From: Lentisphaeria bacterium | GTDB lineage: Bacteria > Verrucomicrobiota > Lentisphaeria > Victivallales > Victivallaceae | Length of the DNA stretch: 10,827 bases | NCBI GenBank assembly: GCA_900768515.1 | Contig: CAAGDG010000031.1 | Coordinates: forward strand, 1 to 10,827 | Reading direction: 5' to 3' | Shown: one piece after another, positions 1-6,500 of the stretch | Layout: every line of letters starts with the position of its first letter | Position numbering within the stretch: position 1 is the first letter of the stretch | Translations under genes and position numbers: made by a program | The notes under the pieces: model-generated | Told to the model about the DNA's origin: nothing | Databases searched by the model: none | The model's input: only the letters and a program-made list of their open reading frames with translations

Positions 1-3
1 CGC

Positions 4-52
4 ATTGCCATTTCTTACCATAAATCGGTTCGAAATTGCCGTTTTTTACCAT
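4..52. repeat. Imperfect 18-bp direct repeat, operator-like
   Basis: Positions 4-21 and 35-52 are 18-bp direct repeats matching at 16 of 18 bases. Both share ATTGCC, then TTT, then TTACCAT, differing only at the seventh and eleventh bases. The copies are 31 bp apart, close to three helical turns, which suits a regulator binding two sites on the same face of the DNA. The window begins at this point, so further copies may lie to the left. No promoter hexamers are convincing here. The function is inferred only. Confidence 0.45.
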
Positions 53-298
53 TTAAAGGCGGTTGGATGAATTGCAGCACATCAAGAAAAATTCGTTATT
101 TTCTGCAGAAAAACTGCAAGTTACAACAGATTTTGAACGAGATTGGATTCCACCCGGTTGATATCTCCCACCACCATAAAAAGATCAAAACCACCGGCTT
201 GGCCGGAGGAGAGTCTTCCCTCGCCTTTAAGCTGAAGTTCTTCGGCTACAACCGGCACAGCCGATAGTTTTTGCGTTAAATCCATATAATTAATGAAT

Positions 299-326
299 TG
301 CGGCAAAATCGCCGCAGCTCTTTTTT
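299..326 (+). terminator. Rho-independent terminator-like hairpin
   Basis: A 6-bp GC-rich stem (TGCGGC at 299-304 pairing with GCCGCA at 311-316) with a 6-base loop is followed by a T-rich run that includes six Ts at 321-326. The T-run lies on the plus strand, so it would stop plus-strand transcription coming from the left edge. On the minus strand the hairpin sits about 70 bp past the AraC stop, but there it lacks a good T-run, so it is at best a weak stop for that gene. Confidence 0.5.
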
Positions 327-393
327 GAATGTAAATTATGTGCCGCCGGCCAGAACGTTTCCTGCTCCGACCGGAGTTTTCCCCAATCGCACG

Positions 394-1293
394 TCATCGA
401 AAATGCTCCTGCCGATACCGCCTCGGAGAGATTCCGAATATCTTTTTGAACCCCGTTGAAAAGTTGAGGGCGTCGGAATAACCGACCTGTCCGGCGATTT
501 CCTTGATCGAAAGATCGGGAAACTCCAGTAGAAACCGGGCCGCGCGGCGCATCCGAAGCAGTTCAATATGCCGGTAAGGGGAAGTCCCGTAATACTTCCG
601 GAAAAGCCGGTTCAGATGGGCCGGAGAACACCCCGCCTGTTTCGCCAGCCGGGCGCAGCTCAAAGAAGCGTCCAGATGATTCCGGATGTAATGATCCATC
701 CGACTGATCGAATCGGGCAGCCGTTCTTCCGGTTCCGGAAATTGCAGGAAATGAAGAAGTTCAAAGGAGAGCCCCCCGTTCCTCTGCCGGATGGCCGGGG
801 GCGGTTCTTCGGACATCGCCTTGAATTGCTCCAGAAGCAGTTCGAAACGCGGCCGGTCGATTGAAGTGATCCGGTCGACCTGTTCCAGTCCGCTCCGGTG
901 CAAAAACTCCGCGAGCAGCGGCCCGTGTATGGAGAGAGAAGTCTTCACGCAGAACCCCTCCGGCCCCGTCCGGATCTCGGCATCGATGCCGGGATGCATC
1001 AGAAACAACTCTCCCGGCATGATCCGGTAACACCGGTTCCCCTGAATCGCGTCGAGCGATCCCTCGCGCACGTATTCAAGATCGAGGTCGAGGATGCCGC
1101 TGCGCTGGTAACGGGCGATCTTCAGCCAGTGCACTTCAAAAAGACAGCGGCAGAAGAGCAGTTCCACGCTTTCGTCAATCCCCGGAAAGAAATAGAGACG
1201 GCAGGAACGGCGGTACTTGGTCAGCGTGGAAAAACCGCCGTCGTGAAAAAATGGCGGAATCTTTTCGTATTCAATTTCCCCAATTGACTGCAT
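394..1293 (-). CDS. AraC-family transcriptional regulator
   Basis: This 299-residue protein has the usual two-part AraC/XylS layout. Residues 1 to about 190 form a probable cupin-like effector-binding domain, including a PGELFLMHPG-type beta segment. Residues 197-299 form the DNA-binding domain with two helix-turn-helices: one around 210-232 (ARLAKQAGCSPAHLNRLF) and one around 261-283 (IKEIAGQVGYSDALNFS), followed by the family signature FKKIFGISPRRYR. Such proteins usually activate adjacent sugar-utilisation genes when they bind a sugar. It is divergent from the operon starting at 1406, with 112 bp between them, so that operon is its likely target, with probable autoregulation. The ATG at 1293 is the first available start, but there is no clear Shine-Dalgarno sequence before it. 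The effector cannot be read from the sequence. Confidence 0.93.
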   Translation of the reverse strand: MQSIGEIEYEKIPPFFHDGGFSTLTKYRRSCRLYFFPGIDESVELLFCRCLFEVHWLKIARYQRSGILDLDLEYVREGSLDAIQGNRCYRIMPGELFLMHPGIDAEIRTGPEGFCVKTSLSIHGPLLAEFLHRSGLEQVDRITSIDRPRFELLLEQFKAMSEEPPPAIRQRNGGLSFELLHFLQFPEPEERLPDSISRMDHYIRNHLDASLSCARLAKQAGCSPAHLNRLFRKYYGTSPYRHIELLRMRRAARFLLEFPDLSIKEIAGQVGYSDALNFSTGFKKIFGISPRRYRQEHFR

Positions 1294-1298
1294 GATGT

Positions 1299-1364
1299 TT
1301 GTTTTTCAAATATAATTGGCTGATTTCCCATATAAAATAGGTGATTATATATTGTTTTTCAAAT
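1299..1364. promoter_or_regulatory. Putative AraC operator: 13-bp direct repeat, 53 bp apart
   Basis: The 13-mer TTGTTTTTCAAAT occurs at 1299-1311 and again, without mismatch, at 1352-1364. The 53-bp offset is almost exactly five helical turns. AraC-family proteins commonly bind direct repeats and can loop or bridge between half sites. The right copy overlaps the predicted -35 elements of both divergent promoters. The left copy lies just upstream of the regulator's start codon, in its leader. This would allow activation of the operon and autorepression of the regulator. Binding is inferred; the repeat itself is directly visible. The A/T-rich sequence raises the chance of coincidence a little. 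Confidence 0.6.
1334..1362 (-). promoter_or_regulatory. Candidate promoter of the AraC gene
   Basis: On the minus strand, a -35-like TTGAAA (1362-1357) and a -10-like TATTTT (1339-1334) are separated by 17 bp. Transcription would start roughly 30 bp upstream of the regulator's ATG. The -35 element lies inside the right copy of the 13-bp repeat. The hexamers are imperfect. Confidence 0.4.
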
Positions 1365-1380
1365 GAATTTTCATTATAAT
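1352..1380 (+). promoter_or_regulatory. Sigma-70-like promoter of the sugar operon
   Basis: TTGTTT at 1352-1357 and a perfect TATAAT at 1375-1380 are separated by the ideal 17 bp. Transcription should start near 1387, giving a very short leader before the AGGAG at 1394-1398 and the ATG at 1406. The -35 element is the first part of the right-hand 13-bp direct repeat, so a bound AraC protein would contact or replace RNA polymerase there. Confidence 0.6.
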
Positions 1381-1405
1381 TACCGGTGAAAACAGGAGAT
1401 GAATC

Positions 1406-2623
1406 ATGAATTTCGACGCTGCCGCCCTCTGGACAATTCTCAAAAAGAATCTTTACTGTCCGGAAACGGAACTTTTTTACGACTACCGGACCTCGGCGGA
1501 TCCCGCCGAAAGGTTCGCGCTGCTGCCGACGGCGGAGGAGATCGGCGTGGACTTCCCCAACCCCTGCGGATGGGGAACCGGCATGGAGGATTGTTCTCTT
1601 AACGGCGGCCTTGCGCTGGAACTCTGCCGGATTTACGAACCCGATTGCGGTTTCGCCTCCCGGCTGGTTTCCGGGCTGGAACGCTGCGCCTATATCCACG
1701 GCCGGACCGGGTTCGCCGCCCGCGGCGTTTCCGTCCGGGCGCCGTTGTGCTGTTACAGCAATACCTCGCGCGACCAACTGACGCTCGCCGTCTATGGCGT
1801 ATGGCGCGTGATCCACTCCATGGCGCCGGAACCCAGACTCCGGAAGCGCTGTGCGGCCCTGCTCGCCGCCTATGCCGTCTGGTGTGAACGGGTGATTGTT
1901 CCGGAGAACGATTTCAGCTTCCGGCGGCTCGACGGCCGGCCCGCGCTGGTTTCGAAGATGTGGGAGTGCGACGCGCACGAAATGCTCCGGCTGCCGATGG
2001 TCTATGCGGCGGCGTTCGAAGCGACCGGCGATGAGCACTGGCGGGAGCTTGCGTGTACATTGCTCGAACCCGGATTGGAGGCGACGCTCCGCGGGGACGG
2101 CATGGAGTTCTGGTGGGATCTGCCGACGCTTCAGATGCAACTTTCCATCCGGATGCTCCGGGAGTGGAGCGCTCTGCCGGAGCGGTTCGCTTCCGGATTG
2201 GACCGGGCCAGCAGGAGGAACGCCGCCTTCGCCCTCGCCCGTTTTCACGAAACGCTGGCCGAAGCAGTGAAGTTTGGCGGCGTCTGGGAAGGATTTCCGG
2301 AAAACTGGCGGCGGCGGCCGATGCTTGTGCAGCGGGAGAGTCTGGCAAGTGGAGGGACTTCCGCGCTGTTCGGAGGGAAAGCGTATCTGAATCCGACCTT
2401 CGACGACCGGTACGCCGTTCCGAACACGCTGCTGCGCCGCCTCGGCTGCTGGCTGGCGACCGCCGTCGCCGGGGGAAAAAGCATTCCGGAGGAGGAGGCC
2501 GGCCGGCTCAGACAGCTTCTGAGCCGGATCGACTTCGACCGCTGCGGCGGGGACGGTCCCCTGCGGCTGCTGTTCGGCTGGGGCTGGCTGGAGAGATTCT
2601 CCGCCGGCTGCGTCTGCGGGTAA
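1406..2623 (+). CDS. Cytoplasmic 405-aa protein, unrecognised family, possible (alpha/alpha) toroid
   Basis: The start is well supported: AGGAG at 1394-1398 lies 7 bases before the ATG. There is no signal peptide or membrane segment, so the product should be cytoplasmic. It is rich in Trp, Cys and paired amphipathic helices. Conserved-looking motifs are NPCGWGTGMEDCSLNGG (from residue 52), MWECDAHEMLRLP (from 185) and EFWWDLP (from 234). Repeated helix pairs with acidic and aromatic residues at their ends resemble (alpha/alpha)6-toroid sugar enzymes such as unsaturated glycuronyl hydrolases or epimerases, but I cannot assign a family. It is the first gene of the operon, 95 bp before the prepilin-like gene. 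Processing of an imported sugar is the most economical role, and is inferred only from fold-like features and context. Confidence 0.85.
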   Translation: MNFDAAALWTILKKNLYCPETELFYDYRTSADPAERFALLPTAEEIGVDFPNPCGWGTGMEDCSLNGGLALELCRIYEPDCGFASRLVSGLERCAYIHGRTGFAARGVSVRAPLCCYSNTSRDQLTLAVYGVWRVIHSMAPEPRLRKRCAALLAAYAVWCERVIVPENDFSFRRLDGRPALVSKMWECDAHEMLRLPMVYAAAFEATGDEHWRELACTLLEPGLEATLRGDGMEFWWDLPTLQMQLSIRMLREWSALPERFASGLDRASRRNAAFALARFHETLAEAVKFGGVWEGFPENWRRRPMLVQRESLASGGTSALFGGKAYLNPTFDDRYAVPNTLLRRLGCWLATAVAGGKSIPEEEAGRLRQLLSRIDFDRCGGDGPLRLLFGWGWLERFSAGCVCG

Positions 2624-2635
2624 GAAACAGAACAT

Positions 2636-2686
2636 CCCGGCGTCCCCGGGTCAAAAGAGTCAGAGCTGCCCGGATTCGGGGTTCTG
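2636..2686 (+). other. Two small GC-rich hairpins between operon genes
   Basis: The 95-bp gap between the first and second operon genes contains two potential stem-loops: CCCGG (2636-2640) with CCGGG (2646-2650), and a longer imperfect one from CAGA (2661-2664) through CCCG/CGGG (2669-2680) to TCTG (2683-2686). Neither is followed by a T-run, so they are not standard terminators. They could affect mRNA stability or partial attenuation. GC-rich DNA forms such pairings by chance. Confidence 0.25.
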
Positions 2687-2718
2687 GGAAAAATCAACGG
2701 TAAGGAGCATTGACCATC

Positions 2719-3483
2719 ATGAAATCGCAACTGGTATCCGTACACCGTCCGGAAGGTTCCGCCCGGCTGCCGCGCCGGATTCTTCCGGAAATTCTCCGGG
2801 GAAGCCGCCGTTTCACGCTGATCGAACTGCTGGTGGTGATTGCGATCATCGCCATCCTTGCCGCGATGCTGCTGCCGGCGCTGAACCGCGCCCGCGGCAA
2901 GGCGCGCATGGCCACCTGCCAGAGCAATCTGAAGCAGTCGATGACCTACATTCTCCTTTATGTGGATTCCTACGACGGCATGATCGCCATGAACGACGCC
3001 TCGCCCTATCTGAACTGGGGCGGGGCTTTGAACCGGGGCGGATTCATCACCGCGGAAGGGTGGCGGTCGTACAACTGCCCGGAGAGCGTACAGCCGGCCG
3101 GAAAAGACGACTGGAGCTTGTGCAACAGCTACACCTACGCCTCCAATTACACCGGGGATTGCATTATCGGCGACAAAGTCTATGTCAACAGCAACAACAG
3201 TCCCGTCCGCGCCTCCGGCTGCATCAGTTTCAAGAGGATGGCGCAGCCGTCAAGCTTTTTTGTCCTCGCGGACGGACGCAACAACACCGGGAGCAAAGAC
3301 CACTCGCTCGCGAAGTTCTGGTGCACTTCGGACGGTGCGGGGTGGGCCTCCAATCCGTGGCGCGGGCACGATCCGCTGCGTTTCACGCTCGGCTGGGGGG
3401 ACGGCCACGTGTCGGCGGTTGACGAGGGGTTGTTCCGGGAGACCTGTGTGCGCTCCACCAGCAACTTTGTTTTTGCCTTGTAA
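2719..3483 (+). CDS. Prepilin-like exported protein (N-terminal methylation domain)
   Basis: This 254-residue protein has a basic leader of 31 residues ending in SRR, then a type IV pilin-like segment starting FTLIELLVVIAII (residue 32) and a hydrophobic helix to about residue 54 ending LLPALNRARGKA. Prepilin peptidase would cut before F32, with E36 as the conserved +5 glutamate. The globular part is rich in Asn, Tyr and Trp, with cysteines that may form disulfides. Near the C-terminus, H217 and D228-G229 resemble the H-X9-DG motif of prepilin processing-associated proteins, but ten residues separate H and D. I chose the ATG at 2719, with AAGGAG ending 11 bases upstream. A TTG at 2710 is only 2 bases from that site. 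Proteins of this class occur in large numbers in Lentisphaerota and Planctomycetota; their function is mostly unknown, possibly surface attachment or a minor pseudopilin. Confidence 0.9.
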   Translation: MKSQLVSVHRPEGSARLPRRILPEILRGSRRFTLIELLVVIAIIAILAAMLLPALNRARGKARMATCQSNLKQSMTYILLYVDSYDGMIAMNDASPYLNWGGALNRGGFITAEGWRSYNCPESVQPAGKDDWSLCNSYTYASNYTGDCIIGDKVYVNSNNSPVRASGCISFKRMAQPSSFFVLADGRNNTGSKDHSLAKFWCTSDGAGWASNPWRGHDPLRFTLGWGDGHVSAVDEGLFRETCVRSTSNFVFAL

Positions 3484-3493
3484 CGACGTTGTA

Positions 3494-3523
3494 CCCCCAT
3501 GCCGGCGATGCACGGCACGGGGG
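3494..3523 (+). other. Strong intercistronic hairpin before the GH2-like gene
   Basis: CCCCC (3494-3498) pairs with GGGGG (3519-3523), and TGCCG (3500-3504) pairs with CGGCA (3513-3517), giving ten base pairs with one A-C mismatch and an 8-base loop. Five Ts follow only at 3534-3538, about ten bases after the stem, so this is not a textbook terminator. It starts 10 bases after the stop of the prepilin-like gene and ends 17 bases before the next ribosome binding site. It could protect the upstream mRNA end or partly attenuate the 4.7-kb downstream gene. Confidence 0.5.
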
Positions 3524-3551
3524 GCGGAACCTGTTTTTCCAGGAGTGTTTC

Positions 3552-6500
3552 ATGAAAGTTTTCTGCCTGATTTTCTCTCTGATTTTCGGACTGTTTCTGC
3601 ACGGGGCCAATCTTCTGCTCGATTCGCAGGGGAAGCTGCGCGGGACTCCTCCCGGCAAGGGAATTGCCGTTCAGATCCACGACGGTGCCGTCGACGTCAC
3701 AATCGGCGAACCCTCCCGGCAATGGAATTGCATTCTGCCGGTTTCGCCGGAGATGAAGTTCCTCCGGGTCCGGATGAAGATGAAATCCGAAAAGGTGAAA
3801 CCGGGGAAGGAGGCCTGGGAGAATGCACGGCTTGGCATCCGCTTCCGCAACAGGGAGCACAAAGAGGTGGGAGCCTGGCCCGCCACGTTTCACGCCGACG
3901 GCACGACCGGATGGGTGGAGTGCGACCGGCTTTACGCCGTTCCGGAGGGAGCGGTCGAATGTGTTCTGAGTCCGGCGAACTTCGGGATGTCGGGGGTTGT
4001 CCGCTTTTTCGATTTGCGGGTGGAGGAGGTCCGTTCCGTTGAGAATCTCGATCTCGATGTGCCGCCGCCGGACGGCTCCACCCCGGAGGCCGCCGGTTCG
4101 ATCGAGGACGCCGCCCGGGAGACCACGCCGACTCGCGAGCGGGTCTGCCTCAACGGGCTCTGGGAGTTCCGTCCGCTCTACGACGGGGAAACCGCCGGAC
4201 CGCCCCCTCCCCGCGGAAGCGGCTGGGGATACTTCAAAGTGCCGGGAGCCTGGCCGACCCATGACAACGGAATGCGTTTTCATCTTTCCGCGCTGGTCCG
4301 GCCGCGGCTGAACCTTAAAACGCTGAACAGCGCCTGGTACCGCCGCACCTTCACCGTGCCGGACTCCTGGACCGGCCGGGAAATCGCACTCTCGGCCGAA
4401 CTGATTCAGAGCTGCGCCAAGGTGTTCGTCGACGGCAAAGAGGCCGGCGAGATCTACTACCCCGGGAACACGGTCGACCTGACCGGGAAACTGATTCCCG
4501 GCAAAACGCAGACGCTCACTCTTCTGGTGAGCGCCCGGCCGGAAAAGAGCCAGGTTTTCATGGCTCCGGGCCGGCTGATTTCACTCGACGAAAATCTGAC
4601 GAACCGCGGAATCACCGGCGACCTCTATCTGGAGTCGTTCCCGCGGGAGGGTGCGTTCGGGGATGTTCACGTGATCACTTCGGTCGAAAAGGGAGAAATC
4701 GGCTTCGACTGCGGCTTTGCCGGACTCCCGGCCGGAGAATACCGGATGGCGGCGCGGGTTTTGCGAAACGGAAAGGTGGTCAAAGAATTTGCCTGCGCCC
4801 CCTTCCGTTCCGACGGGAAGTCCGGTTTCCGCCACACCTTTGGCGGGAAGTGGGAGAATCCGGAGTTGTGGGACATCGACGCGCCGGAAAACCTCTACGT
4901 CGCCGAGCTGCAACTGTTCTCCGCGGACGGCGTACTGCTCGACCAGTTTCGTCCCCAGGAGTTCGGATTCCGGGAATTCTCCATCAGAGGGCGCGACTTC
5001 TACCTCAACGGCAGGAAGATCCACTTGCGGATGCTGGTCTCCGGCGCTCCGCAGAAAGCCTGTTACGGCTCCGAGGCCTGGATGGAAAAACAGGTGGAGA
5101 CCGCCCGCCGTTTCGGAGCCAACTTCCTGATCGGCTGGAACTACAGTTTCACCGCCGGAATCTTCTGCTATCCCGCCGGATTTCACGAGGTCGCCTCCCG
5201 GCGCGGCATGCTGACGTCGCTGACGCTGCCGCACGTCAAGGATTTCAAAGCGAACCTGGACGATCCGGTCCAGGCGGAGGCCTACCGGAGGCAGTGCGAA
5301 CACCTGATCCGGCGTTTTCAGAATGTTCCCGGCGTGGTGATGTATGTGATGAACCACAATTCGATGGGCTATCCCGGCGATCAGAATCCGCTGCGGATCG
5401 GCACCTCCTATCGTCCGGAAGAGGTCCTGCTTCCCTCGGCGACCGGCTACCGGGCGCAGGCGTCCCGGGCCGAAGCGATCGCAAAACAGCTGGACGCCAC
5501 CCGTCCGGTCTACCATCACGAAAGCGGCAACCTCGGCGACGTCTACACCATCAACTGCTATCTGAACTGGGCCCCCCGGCAGGAGCGGAGCGACTGGCTG
5601 GAACACTGGGAGAAGAACGGCACCATGCCGCTGATGTTCGTCGAATGGGGGTTGCCGCACATCGCCTCCTGGTCAAGTTACCGCGGCCCCTCGTTCATCT
5701 GGTCCGGCAACGTGCTGCAGTGCATCTGGTTCAACGAACACAACGCGGCGATGCTCGGAGAGGAGGCGTACCGCGCCGACGCGGCAAAATCCGAACTCTA
5801 CGCCCACCAGGAGAAACTTGTCAAGGGGAACCGCAACTCCTCGTTTTCCGCCCTGGGCAGCCACGATCTGCTCAACCGGATCGAAGACGTCCATCGGGTC
5901 CGGGCCTTTTACGCCAGGCGGAACTTCCGGGACCTGCGCTGGCGGGGAATCTCCGGCCTGCTGCCGTGGGATCAATTCACCTTCGCGCAGTGGGAGGGGC
6001 GAAAAGAGGGGGTCGGCGAGAATCCGGACCGCTTCACCAATCTGAAGCGGCCCGGGTTGGTGCCGGACTATTTTTTCGACACCGGCGACTGCCTTCACAA
6101 CGTTTTTTCCAACTACTCGCTGACCACCACCGGGCGCGCAATCGTTCCGAATTTCGGCGACTGTCTGGCCTGGATCGGAGGGGCGGCGGGTGACATCACC
6201 GAAAACGGGCACAACTTCCGCCCCGGCGAAACGGTCCGCAAAACCATCGCGGTGCTCAATGACGGCCGGCGCGAAGTCAACGTCGAGTGGCGCTGGGAGG
6301 TCGCGGCGCTGCAACGATCCGGATCGGGTTCGCTTGTCCTCGATGCCGGAGAGCGGAAGGCGGTTCCGGTCGAATTTCAGATTCCCGCCGGGATGCACGG
6401 GGAAGCGGTCATCGAAGCGACCGCGATTTTCTCCGGCGGCAAAGAGTTCCGGGACCGGATGGCGTTTGAGGTGATCGGGAAGTCGCCGCTGCGGATGGAG

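Larger units (their letters stand above)
1..393. other. Left-edge region without a defensible gene
   Basis: This stretch is less GC-rich than the genes to its right. A 66-codon plus-strand frame (67-267) starts at an ATG with a fair AAAGG at 55-59 and is followed by a terminator-like hairpin, but its product has no recognisable motif and an irregular composition. An overlapping minus-strand frame (121-306, TTG start, or ATG at 285) has more protein-like composition but no Shine-Dalgarno sequence. At most one can be real and I cannot choose. A short untranslated RNA ending at the hairpin is a further possibility. The first 52 bases hold an imperfect direct repeat, listed separately. Confidence 0.4.

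Noticed and set aside
1271..2635. A 454-codon minus-strand frame opposite the 405-aa gene
   Set aside because: Same shadow effect. It would also overlap the AraC start and the divergent promoter, and its composition is not protein-like.
2710..2718. A TTG start for the prepilin-like gene
   Set aside because: It is only 2 bases from the AAGGAG. The ATG at 2719 has a workable 11-base spacing and leaves a normal basic leader.
3489..3551. An upstream ATG that would lengthen the GH2-like protein by 21 residues
   Set aside because: It lies inside the intercistronic hairpin, lacks a ribosome binding site and would bury the signal peptide. The ATG at 3552 has AGGAG at the right distance.
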